In this document: one piece after another, positions 38,748 through 47,381 of the stretch
Layout: every line of letters begins with the position of its first letter
How positions within the stretch are numbered: the stretch's first letter is position 1
Assembly: GCF_030269305.1 (NCBI RefSeq)
Contig: NZ_BSTC01000003.1
Span: forward strand, 186,001 to 250,000
From: Kineosporia sp. NBRC 101731
GTDB taxonomy: Bacteria; Actinomycetota; Actinomycetes; Actinomycetales; Kineosporiaceae
Direction: 5' to 3'
Length of the DNA: 64,000 nucleotides
Made by a program: the position numbers and the translations under genes
The notes under the pieces: model-generated
The model's database searches: none
The model's input: the letters and a program-made list of their open reading frames with translations, nothing else
What the model was told of the DNA's origin: nothing

Positions 38748-40064
38748 ATGAGGAACAGGCAGAGTGGACGGGCGGCGGTCATCGGTGGCTCCATGGCCGG
38801 ATTGCTGGCGGCCGCAGCCCTGCACGCAACGTTCGACGAGGTCATGGTGCTGGACCGGGACATCTTCCCGGACGAGCCGGGCACCCGGAAAGGGGTGCCG
38901 CAGGGTGGGCACGTCCACGGGCTCCTGGCCCGGGGACGCGCGGCGCTGGACGAATTGTTCGAAGGTCTGAGCGCGGAGCTGATCGACCAGGGGGCGCCGG
39001 TCTTCGACGTACAGGACGACATGCAATGGTGGGTGGACGGCCGCCCGCTCGCCCGGGGCGCCTCGGGCATGTTCGCCCTGGTCCCGAGCCGGAGCCTGCT
39101 CGAGTTCGCCGTCCGTCGCCGGGTGGCGGCCTTACCCGGCGTGAGGTTCCTGACGGACCACACGGTGACCGGTCTGCTGGCCACGCCGGACGGCGCCCGC
39201 TGCGACGGAGTCCAGTTCACCGACGGCCGGGGGCCGGGTTCCGTCGAGGGGGCCGATCTCGTGGTGGATGCCACCGGACGGTCCGCCCGGGGCCGGCTCT
39301 GGCTCGAGCGACTGGGTTTTCCGCAGGCACCCCAGCAGCGGATCGAGACGCAGGTGACATACGTGACCCGGCGCTACCGTCGGGAGCCGCATGATCTCGA
39401 CGGGCTGGCGGGCCTCTCGATCGGGGCCTATCCCGGAAGTACCCGCAGTGCCTTCGCGCTCGCGCAGGAGGACGACACCTGGATCGTCACCATCACCGGC
39501 CGGTTCGGTGCGGTACCGCCGACGGACGACGCGGGGATGCTCGACTGGGTGGCGCATCTCGACAGCCCCGGGATCGCGGACATCATCCGGGACGCGGTGC
39601 CGCTCAGCAGTCCGGTCAAGATGCGGTACCCGGCCAGCACCCGGGTGCGCTACGACCGGATGGACCGCTTTCCCGCGGGCCTGCTGATCGTGGGGGACGC
39701 GTTGTGCTCGTTCAATCCGGTGTACGGCCAGGGAATGACGGTGGCGGCGCTGGAGGCGCTACTGCTGAAAAGGCTTCTGGAGGAGGGAGCGAAGGAGCTT
39801 TCCACCGAGTTCTTCCTCGCGGCCGAGGCTCTCATCGACGTTCCCTGGTCCACCGTCGCCGCAACCGACCTGCAGTTCGCCGAGACCACTGGCGACCGCT
39901 CCGGTCTCGATCCTGAGCGCGTGACGTATCTGGCTCACCTGCGACGGGCCGCCGTCCAGGACCCTGAACTGGCCGGCGCCTTTCTGCGGGTCGCCCAGCT
40001 CATTGACCCACCCGCGGCGCTGTTCGCACCGGAGATCGCCCGTCGCGTGGAGGTAGCAGCATGA
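38748..40064 (+). CDS. FAD-dependent monooxygenase-like oxidoreductase
   Basis: The 438-aa flavoprotein has an N-terminal dinucleotide fold (AAVIGGSMAGLLAAAAL, ~9-25) and a GVPQGGHVHGLLARG segment. The central VVDATGRSARGRLWLERLGF and the C-terminal FAD motif GDALCSFNPVYGQGMTVAALEA (~315-336) are of the PHBH/FAD_binding_3 type. It is cytosolic, with an unknown substrate. ATG 38748 was chosen because the repeat-array promoter ends 7 bp before it. The stop overlaps the start of the phospholipase gene (ATGA), forming a two-gene operon. Confidence 0.85.
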   Translation: MRNRQSGRAAVIGGSMAGLLAAAALHATFDEVMVLDRDIFPDEPGTRKGVPQGGHVHGLLARGRAALDELFEGLSAELIDQGAPVFDVQDDMQWWVDGRPLARGASGMFALVPSRSLLEFAVRRRVAALPGVRFLTDHTVTGLLATPDGARCDGVQFTDGRGPGSVEGADLVVDATGRSARGRLWLERLGFPQAPQQRIETQVTYVTRRYRREPHDLDGLAGLSIGAYPGSTRSAFALAQEDDTWIVTITGRFGAVPPTDDAGMLDWVAHLDSPGIADIIRDAVPLSSPVKMRYPASTRVRYDRMDRFPAGLLIVGDALCSFNPVYGQGMTVAALEALLLKRLLEEGAKELSTEFFLAAEALIDVPWSTVAATDLQFAETTGDRSGLDPERVTYLAHLRRAAVQDPELAGAFLRVAQLIDPPAALFAPEIARRVEVAA

Positions 40065-41299
40065 AGAGGACCATTTTCGCAGCACTTTTCGTTGTCCTTG
40101 CTCTGGCAGCCTGCGGAGGGACGGAGGTATCACCTCCCGGTTCCGAAAACCTCGGCCCGGATTCGATCGACGACTCGGTCACCCTCAACCAGATCCAGGT
40201 CATCGGTTCGCACAACAGTTACCACCTGGAGGCGGGACAGCGGGAGAAATCGTTCCGCAAGGCTCTCGTCGGTGACACCGCGAACGCCCTAGAGTACACC
40301 TACGCCTCGGTCGGCCAGCAGCTGGGCCAGTTCAACGTGCGACAGCTGGAGTTCGACGTCTGGTTCGATCCCCAGGGTGGCCTGTACGCCAGACCGCTGA
40401 TCCGTACCCTGACGCTCGGCGGGGCGCTGGGTCAGGAGATGCGGGCACCGGGCAACAAGGTGCTGCACATCCAGGACGTCGACTACCGCAGCAACTGCGT
40501 GACCTTCCGCGAGTGCCTGCAGGAGGTCAAGACCTGGTCGGACCGGCATCCCGAGCACATCCCGATCACGTTCCTGATCGAGTTCAAGGACACCTCGCTC
40601 ACCTGGAGCGCGGCCCAGAAGAAGGAGGTGCGCGACCAGCAGGAGGAGATCACCGAGGGCAAGCCGGCCGCGGAGCGCAAGCAGATCGTCTCCGCGGTGA
40701 AGCAGGCGCTGCTGGCTGATCCGGTGCCGTGGACCTCGCCCCGGATGGACACGGTGGACGCCGACATCGCCTCGGTCTTCCCGCCGGACGAGATCATCAC
40801 GCCGGACCGGGTTCGCGGCGAGGCTTCCAGCCTGGAGTCCGCGGTGCTGCAGAACGGCTGGCCGACGGTGGGTGAGAGCCGGGGCAAGGTGATGTTCCTG
40901 ATGGACAACGCCGGCACCTACCGGGACGAGTACCTGAAGGGACACGAGGGCCTGAGGCAGCGTGTCATGTTCACGAATTCCACACCGGGACAGAAGGATG
41001 CGGCCTTCGTCGAGGAGAACGACCCGACGGGAGCGAACGCGGCCCGTATCCAGGAGCTGGTGCGCCAGGGTTACCTGGTGCGCACCCGGGCCGATCAGGA
41101 CACCGTGCAGGCGCGCAAGAACGACACCAGGCTGAGGGATGCCGCCCTGGCCAGCGGGGCCCAGTTCGTCAGCACGGACTACCCGGCTCCGGGCATCGCC
41201 GCGAGGTTCAAGACCGACTATGCCGTCACGCTGCCCAGTGGCGTGTCGGTGCGCTGCAATCCGGTGAACGCGCCGGAGTCGTGTTCGGCGGACAAGTGA
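40061..41299 (+). CDS. Ca2+-dependent PI-PLC-like phosphodiesterase, lipoprotein
   Basis: The 412-aa protein has a lipoprotein signal (KRTIFAALFVVLALAAC, Cys 18). The PI-PLC TIM-barrel catalytic features are IGSHNSYH (first catalytic His region), LEFDVWFDPQG, HIQDVDYRSNC...FRECLQEVKTWSDRHPEHIPITFLIEFKD and a C-terminal QFVSTDYPAPG. It should act outside the cell, anchored in the membrane, on phosphoinositide or related phosphodiester lipids. Its coupling to a flavin oxidoreductase is unexplained. The upstream promoter resembles PHO boxes, which would fit phosphate-scavenging control (inference). Confidence 0.82.
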   Translation: MKRTIFAALFVVLALAACGGTEVSPPGSENLGPDSIDDSVTLNQIQVIGSHNSYHLEAGQREKSFRKALVGDTANALEYTYASVGQQLGQFNVRQLEFDVWFDPQGGLYARPLIRTLTLGGALGQEMRAPGNKVLHIQDVDYRSNCVTFRECLQEVKTWSDRHPEHIPITFLIEFKDTSLTWSAAQKKEVRDQQEEITEGKPAAERKQIVSAVKQALLADPVPWTSPRMDTVDADIASVFPPDEIITPDRVRGEASSLESAVLQNGWPTVGESRGKVMFLMDNAGTYRDEYLKGHEGLRQRVMFTNSTPGQKDAAFVEENDPTGANAARIQELVRQGYLVRTRADQDTVQARKNDTRLRDAALASGAQFVSTDYPAPGIAARFKTDYAVTLPSGVSVRCNPVNAPESCSADK

Positions 41300-41314
41300 T
41301 GGGAGCTGAGCCTT

Positions 41315-41809
41315 TTGACACAGAAAGATGATTCGAGGTCGGGTGAGATGATGAACGTGGAGTCGGGTGGCAGCGCGAAGAGCAGACTGCTGGAGATGAT
41401 CGAGCGGCGGCAGGCCGAGATGGACACCTACCTGGCCGAGAAGCGGCTCCTGGCGGAGCGTCTGCACCGGGTCACGATGCTGAGCAGCGCAGTCAGCGCT
41501 CTCGCGGCGGCGGGGCCGGGGATCGGCGGTAGCGCTCTCACCGACACTCTCGGGGACTTCTTCAGGCTTCCCGCGTCGTTGGAGGTCTGGCGCCTGCTCT
41601 GTCTGGCGGCCATGCTGCTCGCCGGGGCAGCAGCCTACAGCGCCCGCAGGCTGGCGGCCGAGGATCTGAACCAGGGCATCGTCGGCGCGGCGGCCCTCAC
41701 CAAGGAGCTGGAGGATCTGGCGACCCTGGTGGAGTTCGGGCACGTGGACGTCGACGCCGCGGTCGGGTTACTGCGCGACATCAATGCCCGGGTGCCCGCT
41801 TCGGGGTGA
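41315..41809 (+). CDS. Small two-TM membrane protein of unknown function
   Basis: The 164-aa protein has a charged, probably coiled-coil N-terminus (SRLLEMIERRQAEMDTYLAEKRLLAERLHR). Two hydrophobic segments follow (VTMLSSAVSALAAAGPGIGG and WRLLCLAAMLLAGAAAYSA), with ~50 soluble residues after them. TTG 41315 has GGGAG 9 nt upstream and was chosen; ATG 41348 or 41351 are possible. It lies 15 bp after the phospholipase gene, so it probably belongs to the same operon. I recognise no family. Confidence 0.65.
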   Translation: MTQKDDSRSGEMMNVESGGSAKSRLLEMIERRQAEMDTYLAEKRLLAERLHRVTMLSSAVSALAAAGPGIGGSALTDTLGDFFRLPASLEVWRLLCLAAMLLAGAAAYSARRLAAEDLNQGIVGAAALTKELEDLATLVEFGHVDVDAAVGLLRDINARVPASG

Positions 41810-41863
41810 TGTCGGGACGATGAGGTACCCGGCCGGGACCTGATCGGTAGGAGTTCAGGACGG

Positions 41864-42397
41864 TCAGATCCCTTCGCGTGTCGATCTACGGGTCAGATCC
41901 CGGGCGATCAGGCGGAGAAGGTCGGCCTCGAGGGTGCTCAGCTGCTTCGGGACCGGGCGAGGACGCGTCAATTGTTCGAAGAACGGTCTCAGCAGGGCGG
42001 CGTCGATGTGGAGGTTGCCGGCCATGACCGAGGTCATCGCCTGGAGTAGGCCGTCTGCACCAGTGTCCCGGGCGACGAGCCCGAGCAGTCCTCGCTGAAG
42101 GGCCAGGCCCAGTTCGGGAACGCTTTCGGGTGAACAGAGTGCCAGTCCGTGGCCCCGACCGAAGACCGGTCCCTTCAGAACGTCGTCGATCCGGACGTGG
42201 TAGGCCGATAGATCCATGACGGTGACGTCCGCCTCGATCCCATCTTTGAGCAACGGGATCGAGGCCGCGCTCTGAACCACCCGGAAACCTCCGTCGTGCT
42301 CGAGCACGTGGGTCAGGCCCAGACGGATCACCAGGTTGGGGGAGACAACGGACGCAGTCGGGGCATCGGCGGGCCGGTGTTCCGACCTTTCAACCAT
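41864..42397 (-). CDS. LuxR/NarL-type regulator with truncated HTH
   Basis: The 177-aa protein starts at ATG 42397. Its receiver-like N-terminus (ASVVSPNLVIRLGLTHVLEHDGGFRVV...ADVTVMDLSAY) keeps an Asp at the phosphoacceptor position. The C-terminal HTH starts normally (QLSTLEADLLRLIARDLTRRS) but stops at TREGI, about 40 residues before a complete NarL HTH would end. I found no continuation in the other two frames. It may be non-functional for DNA binding or act by sequestration. It resembles the 18791 gene in organisation. Confidence 0.55.
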   Translation of the reverse strand: MVERSEHRPADAPTASVVSPNLVIRLGLTHVLEHDGGFRVVQSAASIPLLKDGIEADVTVMDLSAYHVRIDDVLKGPVFGRGHGLALCSPESVPELGLALQRGLLGLVARDTGADGLLQAMTSVMAGNLHIDAALLRPFFEQLTRPRPVPKQLSTLEADLLRLIARDLTRRSTREGI

Positions 42398-42493
42398 TGT
42401 GGGGAATGTCCTTTCGGGTGCCTGGGTCGACCTTGTCCAGGATGTAGACGGCGGGCCGTGATCCCTGTCGGGGTTGGCCATCCGCAAGACATC

Positions 42494-42515
42494 CTGTTCG
42501 CCGGTCGGCGAACAG
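42494..42515. promoter_or_regulatory. 22-bp perfect palindrome, likely operator
   Basis: CTGTTCGCCG GT CGGCGAACAG, with 10-bp arms. TTGACT (-35-like) follows directly at 42516 on the plus strand. Its position between two divergent genes suggests an operator for a dimeric regulator. Confidence 0.5.
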
Positions 42516-42602
42516 TTGACTTCGCCATTGATTTCGATTGATCAAGTCCAGGAACAGACAACTATGGGGCACTGAACGGAGGCTGTAGGCGACGAGGGTT
42601 CC

Positions 42603-42620
42603 GTTCACTCGTTCTTCAGC
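42603..42620 (+). promoter_or_regulatory. SARP/PHO-box-like direct repeat (site I)
   Basis: GTTCACT CGTT CTTCAGC lies 125 bp before the GT2 gene start. The spacer and second heptamer match site J almost exactly. Confidence 0.45.
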
Positions 42621-42744
42621 GCGGATTGGCCGGTCGAAAGCATCTGGCTGAAAGATCAGAATGAGTGGGCTCTCCGACCGGGACGGCGTCCGGAGGTGAT
42701 CGAGCGACGCCGGAACGCTCATAAGCTTCCGAAGACCAATATCC

Positions 42745-43659
42745 ATGCCACGGATTGGCCAAGAGATGAGAAACGCAGTCCCACTTACCCTTACGGTCAT
42801 CATCGCCTGCCGCAACGCCGCGGACACGTTGTGGCTACAGCTCGAGGCCCTGACCCGTCAGTCCTACCGGGGACCCTGGGAGGTGATCATCAGCGACAAC
42901 GGATCGACCGACGAGTCCCGGGCGATCGCGGAACGGTTCCGTGATCGCCTTCCCGGGTTCCGGATCATCGACTCCTCGGACCAGCCGGGCGCCGGACCGG
43001 CCCGCAACGCGGCAGCGGCTGTCGCCCGCCACGACTACCTGGCATTCTGCGACGCGGACGACGAGGTCACGCCGACCTGGCTCGAGGCACTGGGCGCAGC
43101 TCTGGCCGAGAATACTTTCATCGCAGGTAGATTTGAGCCCTGCAAACTGAATTCGGCGCGTGCTTACCGGTCGCGGCCCCTGCAGCAGAGCTCCGGCCTT
43201 CAGGAATCACCGTTCGGGCCCGATCTGCCGCACGCCGGGGCCGGCAACATGGCAGTACGGCGGGACGTGTTCGAAGCCGTCGGCGGGTTCGACGCCGAGG
43301 TCGAAACACTCGAGGACACGGACCTGTGCTGGCGTATTCAGCTCGCCGGTTCACCGCTGGTCTTCGTGCCGCAGGCCATCGTGCACGTACGGTTGCGCTC
43401 GTCGGCGACTTCAGTGTGGCGGCAGGGCCGCGCCTACGGGCGGGCAGCGGCGCTGCTGGAGACGCGCTACGGGAAGGTCTCCGAGGATTCCCGGGGTTCT
43501 CGTCAGCGGGCCGCTCTTCACGTCAGGCTGTTTCAGCTGGTACGACAAGGACGTCATCCCGTGGCCCTGCTCTGGGTTGTTGCCTGGCACGTAGGGCACA
43601 GGAGCCTTCAACCGCACGCAGCGCTGTCGCCGTTGTCCCGTTCGGCGGGTGCGCGCTAG
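42745..43659 (+). CDS. Family 2 glycosyltransferase
   Basis: The 304-aa GT-A fold enzyme has LTVIIACRNAADTLWLQLEAL (N-terminal strand), WEVIISDNGSTDES (nucleotide-binding Asp), DYLAFCDADDEVTPTWL (DxD-like) and LEDTDLCWRIQLAG (catalytic ED motif). It is cytosolic, with no C-terminal transmembrane helix, and transfers a sugar from a nucleotide donor to an unknown acceptor. ATG 42745 is the ORF start; ATG 42766 is a plausible alternative. It stands alone with no polysaccharide cluster nearby, apart from a WcbI-like gene at 47382. Confidence 0.88.
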   Translation: MPRIGQEMRNAVPLTLTVIIACRNAADTLWLQLEALTRQSYRGPWEVIISDNGSTDESRAIAERFRDRLPGFRIIDSSDQPGAGPARNAAAAVARHDYLAFCDADDEVTPTWLEALGAALAENTFIAGRFEPCKLNSARAYRSRPLQQSSGLQESPFGPDLPHAGAGNMAVRRDVFEAVGGFDAEVETLEDTDLCWRIQLAGSPLVFVPQAIVHVRLRSSATSVWRQGRAYGRAAALLETRYGKVSEDSRGSRQRAALHVRLFQLVRQGRHPVALLWVVAWHVGHRSLQPHAALSPLSRSAGAR

Positions 43660-43714
43660 CTTCCGGGGGGTTCGGCGGCCACCCCATCCGGCAGGGCTTG
43701 CCTGGGCCGGTGCG

Positions 43715-43752
43715 CCGGCGGCGGGACATGCGCGCGCGGGATCCGCCGCCGG
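43715..43752 (+). terminator. Hairpin terminator after the GT2 gene
   Basis: The 10-bp perfect arms CCGGCGGCGG / CCGCCGCCGG, with an 18-nt GC-rich loop, lie 56 bp after the GT2 stop. Confidence 0.55.
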
Positions 43753-43892
43753 CCGATGATTTACCAGTCCGGGTTCATCATTTGATGTTCACCTCCCCTT
43801 ATTGTCGGACAGCGGAAGATCAGCCCGGCGGGCCGATCTCTTCCAGTCAATCGGACGGCAGTGGACGCTGGGTTGAAAGGACGTACCAACCC

Positions 43893-43910
43893 GTCCAGTC
43901 GTTCTTCAGT
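43893..43910 (+). promoter_or_regulatory. SARP/PHO-box-like direct repeat (site J)
   Basis: GTCCAGT CGTT CTTCAGT lies 61 bp before the start at 43971. Confidence 0.45.
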
Positions 43911-43970
43911 CGGAAGTATGTCTGTACCCGGAGGATGAATGGTCTCAAGACCACTAGTTCTGGGGAGAAA

Positions 43971-44939
43971 ATGCTGTCCGCAAGATCTTTCGTCACTCGC
44001 AGGACAGTTCTTGTGATGGCCGTTCCGGTCGTCGTGGCCACGGTCCTGATCGGAGGTCTCTACGTATTCCCATTGCGTAGTGCTCGGTTGCAGCAGGCGG
44101 AACCGCACACGCTCTCCTTCGCCGAGGCTACGGCCGCTGCATCGGTTTCGGTGGAACGGGACACCGCAGACGATCAAGTGCTTCCCGAGTGCCGTAGCTT
44201 GCTCAGAGTGCACCCGGAAAAGACGACGAAGTCGGTGCTGATGCTGCACGGCTACACCAGCTGTCCGAAGGACTACGTGCGACTGGCGGAGATGTTCTAC
44301 GAACGTGGCTACAACGTCTACGCTCCCCGCGAGCCACACCACGGTCTCACCGACGCTGACCAGGCCCAGCAGGTCAGCACCGACAGGCTCGCCGACTATG
44401 CCGACGCCGCCATGGATGTCGCGGCCGGTCTGGGGGAAGAGACTGGGGTGATCGGGTTGTCCGGTGGTGCGGTGCTGGCCACCTGGCTGGCCGAGATTCG
44501 TACCGAATCGGTCAGTCACCTACTGGTACTGTCGCCCTTCTACCGGCCGAACTCATCGCAGGCACCATCTTTCGTGGTGCGTCCGCTGATCCTGCTCTAC
44601 GGATTCCGGCTGCTGCCGAATCGTCGTGTCGGGGACACCAACTTCACCCTCAGCGGACTGGCTCAGTATCTGCGGGTGACGCGCAACCTGCGCGACAACC
44701 CAGTGAGCTCGAAGTTGCGCACCGTAGCGGTGGCCGTTTCGGCGAATGACTCGTTCATCGATCGCGATACAGCAGAGAAGATCCCGACCGAGATCGGCGA
44801 CGCGAACGAACTGAAGACCATGACCCACGAGTTCGGTCCGGAGATGGGACTGGACCACAACATTGTCAATCCCGATGCGCTGGGGGAGCACGCGGACGAG
44901 GTACTCAACCTCTATCTGGACCTCTACGAAGGCAACTGA
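43971..44939 (+). CDS. Membrane-anchored or exported alpha/beta hydrolase (monoglyceride lipase-like)
   Basis: The 322-aa protein has an N-terminal signal/anchor helix (TVLVMAVPVVVATVLIGGLYVF, ~11-32). The hydrolase domain has LMLHGYTSCPKDYVRLAE, nucleophile elbow GLSGGA (~166), acid in VSANDSFID and base in GLDHNIVN. It resembles bacterial monoacylglycerol lipases acting outside the membrane. ATG 43971 has GGGGAG 4 nt upstream; ATG 43935 is an alternative. The DUF2630 gene follows after 39 bp. Confidence 0.82.
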   Translation: MLSARSFVTRRTVLVMAVPVVVATVLIGGLYVFPLRSARLQQAEPHTLSFAEATAAASVSVERDTADDQVLPECRSLLRVHPEKTTKSVLMLHGYTSCPKDYVRLAEMFYERGYNVYAPREPHHGLTDADQAQQVSTDRLADYADAAMDVAAGLGEETGVIGLSGGAVLATWLAEIRTESVSHLLVLSPFYRPNSSQAPSFVVRPLILLYGFRLLPNRRVGDTNFTLSGLAQYLRVTRNLRDNPVSSKLRTVAVAVSANDSFIDRDTAEKIPTEIGDANELKTMTHEFGPEMGLDHNIVNPDALGEHADEVLNLYLDLYEGN

Positions 44940-44978
44940 GGTTCTCGTAGGGAACATCTTGGAAAGGACTTCGTCGCT

Positions 44979-45206
44979 ATGGAAGATGCACAGATTCTGG
45001 CTCGGATTCAGAACCTGATCATGAGCGAGCACGTCCTCCGGGAGCCTGGGGGTCACGGGACTCAAGGGGACGTCAAGGAGATCGAAGTACTACTCGATCA
45101 ATGCTGGGACCTTCTGCGCCAGCGTCGGGCCCGAAGGGAGTTCGGCGAAGACCCTGACCGGGCCACGGTGCGCGAGGATCGGGTCGTCGAGGGCTACCTT
45201 TCGTAG
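44979..45206 (+). CDS. DUF2630 family protein
   Basis: The 75-aa protein has the typical actinobacterial DUF2630 pattern: ILARIQNLIMSEHVLRE, then KEIEVLLDQCWDLLRQRRARREFGEDPD, then VREDRVVEGYLS. It is a small, soluble, helical protein of unknown function, with GGAAAGGA before the ATG. Its 3' end abuts a remnant of a replication-relaxation gene, which marks the border of the decayed accessory segment. Confidence 0.9.
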   Translation: MEDAQILARIQNLIMSEHVLREPGGHGTQGDVKEIEVLLDQCWDLLRQRRARREFGEDPDRATVREDRVVEGYLS

Positions 45207-45400
45207 CCACCGAGCCCTTGTGGCGTCTGGCCGCCAAACTCGGCCACTACCAGAACCTACTGGCCGAGGGACTCGCCCCGTCCTGGCCCCTGCTGATCGT
45301 CGTGCTCACCGCCCGGCGGGAGCAGCACCTACACGCGTACCTGAACCGCACCGTCACCCAGTCCAATGGCTCCTACGCGCAACCGTACGGCCGTATCAGC
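45203..45400 (+). pseudogene. Replication-relaxation family protein, C-terminal remnant
   Basis: The frame reads FVATEPLWRLAAKLGHYQNLLAEGLAPSWPLLIVVLTARREQHL, which resembles the conserved C-terminal block of plasmid/ICE replication-relaxation proteins (EVDRxTEPxxRLxxKLxxY...WPxVLVVxPTxxR). No start and no N-terminal domain are present, so it is a fossil of a mobile element. Confidence 0.55.
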
Positions 45401-45509
45401 AGGCAGAACCGGTCAGTGGGTCCGGATCGCTTCTGCTCGGGCCAGGGGTCCTTCAAGCACGAGCTTTTAGTCGGTAGCCCGGGTGGAGTTCGGCGGGCGG
45501 GGGGTCGCG

Positions 45510-45760
45510 GATCATGCAGGAGCCGAAAATGCAGATAGTCGCGCGCTTCTGGCTCCCGATTTCCAGCGTAGCGCCGAGGCTGTCGGAGTACACCAGGGCC
45601 TTGAGTTCGAATTAGTCGTGGATCAGGGTGAGCTCGGTGAATCCGTAGTCGGCGGAGATCCGGTTGATGCGGCCCTTGATCTGGGGCCAGGTCTTCTCGG
45701 GGAACTGGGCTTGGCCGAAGAAGCTGGCCGTGGGCACCTACAGCTTGCAGCTCACGGCGA
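45510..45760 (-). pseudogene. LppA-like lipoprotein remnant with in-frame stops
   Basis: On the minus strand the frame reads SCKL-stop-VPTASFFGQAQFPEKTWPQIKGR..., then ELTLIHD-stop-FELKALVYSDSLGATLEIGSQKRATICIFGSCM. The PTxSFFGxxxFPxxxW and following YxxxxGAxLxxG patterns recall mycobacterial LppA-type lipoproteins. Two in-frame stops and no signal peptide indicate a dead copy. Confidence 0.5.
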
Positions 45761-45884
45761 ACGCGAAGGACGGGGAGGGGTGCTGATCGGTATCCGGGGC
45801 GAGTCGGTAGGTCAGCCGGCCCGTGAAAACGACGGTCCTGATGCTGAACCCTTTCTGGAGCGAGCGCTTGTAGGCTTGCGCCGC

Positions 45885-46346
45885 ATGACGAATGTCCTTG
45901 GATCCGTTGCGGGTGCGCCGAGCCGGTTCTCCATCGGTCCGGACGACTATCACGTGCCCTACGCCGGTACCGCTGGCGATGGACGGCGCTTCTTCCTCAG
46001 CCAGGAGCTCTTCGAGTTCGGTGCGGACGCGTACGTCGGGTTGTTCCTGTGGAGGCCGGACGGTGAGTTCGACGAGGTCCGGGTGGACGTGGTCGCCCGC
46101 GCCCAGGGTGTCCCGGTAGGTCAGGCGGCTCCGGCGGGCGCGGATGATCTGGTGGCAGCGCGGTTGGCCGAGCTCGGTGACTACGTGCTCGAGCCGATCC
46201 GGGTGGCGCCGTTCACCACCGAGGTGGATGGCGTCACGTTCGGCTGGCAGGTCGAGGACTACGAGGGCGAGCTGTCGATCACCATCACACCGGGGGACTT
46301 CATCGCCTATACCGAGCCTTGGGACGGGCTGGAGTACGACACCTGA
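45885..46346 (+). CDS. Hypothetical protein
   Basis: The 153-aa soluble, acidic protein has no signal peptide or membrane segment. It has regular beta-forming stretches: FSIGPDDYHVPYAGTAG, YVGLFLWRPDGEFDEVRVDVVARAQG, TFGWQVEDYEGELSITITPGDFIAYTEPWDGLEYDT. The repeated acidic turns suggest a single compact domain, but I recognise no family. The upstream spacing (TAGG about 11 nt before the ATG) is only fair. It lies between two decayed segments and so may itself be accessory cargo. Confidence 0.55.
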   Translation: MTNVLGSVAGAPSRFSIGPDDYHVPYAGTAGDGRRFFLSQELFEFGADAYVGLFLWRPDGEFDEVRVDVVARAQGVPVGQAAPAGADDLVAARLAELGDYVLEPIRVAPFTTEVDGVTFGWQVEDYEGELSITITPGDFIAYTEPWDGLEYDT

Positions 46347-46582
46347 TGAACCTGATGCGGGGACGTCGTGCGGGTGGTGGCGGACCCGGCCGGACTCCGG
46401 CCCGCACGAGTCTCTGGGTCGGCATCGGCAGGGGGTGAGTTCCACGTCGCGATCGACCGGGCCCGGTTCGGGGCTCGCAGCACCGTGCGGTACGCCAACC
46501 TCCATGGGCTTGATCCGTGTTCCTCGACCCTCAGGTCACCGAGATCCACGTGGTCCGGGCCGCCCGTGGACACCGCGTTTGT

Positions 46583-47122
46583 TCAGTAGCCGAAATTCTG
46601 TGTCCACAGGGGACCGCCGGGCCGCAGATCCACGCCTACCCCCAGGGAGACGAACTGGGGGTTGAGAATATTGGCCCGGTGACCCGGGCTGTTCATCCAC
46701 GCCTGCATCACCAGCTCCGCCACGGGCTGCCCCGCCGCGATGTTCTCGGCACCCGGAGCAGGATGACCGGAGGCCCGCATGCGCTGACCCGGATCGGATC
46801 CGTCCGGGTCCTGGTGACTGAAGAACAGCAGATCGGCCATGCGCTCGCTGTGACCGCGGGCGGCGGCTCGCAGGCGTTCATCGGCTCGCAGTGGTGGGCT
46901 CCCGGCGCGACGCCGGGCTTCGTTGACCAGTCGCAGCACCCGGTCCTCCAGGTGCCGGCGACGGGCCGGGCCGGTGGCACCACCCTGCTCGATCGTTACC
47001 CGCCGGGTCGCCGGAGACCAACTGTCGGACTCCTCCGCCACCGCATGTGCCCGGGCGGGCGGTCGTGACGGACGATCCGGCGGACGCAGGCGGTCACTGC
47101 GGCGTTTGGCTCGCTTGGGCAT
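46583..47122 (-). CDS. CAP/SCP-domain (PR-1 superfamily) protein without signal peptide
   Basis: The 179-aa protein has a strongly basic N-terminus (PKRAKRRSDRLRPPDRPSRPP) and then a bacterial CAP domain: EDRVLRLVNEARRRAGSPPLRADERLRAAARGHSERMADLLFFSHQDP, AENIAAGQ, MQAWMNSPGHRANILNPQFVSLGVGV, LWTQNFGY. The conserved His/Glu/His (SHQ, AENI, PGHR) are present. Most bacterial CAP proteins are secreted; here no signal peptide is visible from the ATG at 47122 (GGAGGG just upstream), and a longer frame to 47365 does not add one. Confidence 0.8.
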   Translation of the reverse strand: MPKRAKRRSDRLRPPDRPSRPPARAHAVAEESDSWSPATRRVTIEQGGATGPARRRHLEDRVLRLVNEARRRAGSPPLRADERLRAAARGHSERMADLLFFSHQDPDGSDPGQRMRASGHPAPGAENIAAGQPVAELVMQAWMNSPGHRANILNPQFVSLGVGVDLRPGGPLWTQNFGY

Positions 47123-47381
47123 GCATCCCTCCACGGTGGTCAGGAGTGTCGTGCCCGATCCGGGTGCGGGCGGAGGGCCGACAACGTCCGCAATATACCG
47201 TTCGTCCTTCTGGGGCCCGCCGGCCGGGACATGGTGAGCACTCGTCCTGCTCAGATGGTGCGCCGGTCGTCCGATGTGATGTGCGAGCCGGCCTGCGGGC
47301 CCATCGGGAGTATGCCGCCGGGCCGCTGGATCTGATGCGGATCCTGATCGGTCTGGCCGATCCATGGAGCGACAATAACTT

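Larger units (their letters stand above)
42398..42744. other. Gene-free regulatory interval
   Basis: The interval lies between the divergent truncated LuxR gene and the GT2 gene and is AT-richer than its surroundings. It holds a perfect palindrome at 42494-42515 and site I at 42603. No further coding sequence is evident. Confidence 0.6.
43660..43970. other. Gene-free interval with terminator and site J
   Basis: After the GT2 gene the interval holds a hairpin (43715-43752), then AT-richer sequence and site J (43893-43910) before the lipase-like gene. No coding sequence is supported. Confidence 0.6.

Noticed and set aside
42494-42515. LexA (SOS) box
   Set aside because: Actinobacterial LexA boxes have CGAAC-N4-GTTCG order. 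Here the half-sites are in the opposite order with different spacing.
46368-46589. Short plus-strand frame before the CAP-domain gene
   Set aside because: It has a weak start, no motif and overlaps the CAP gene end on the other strand.
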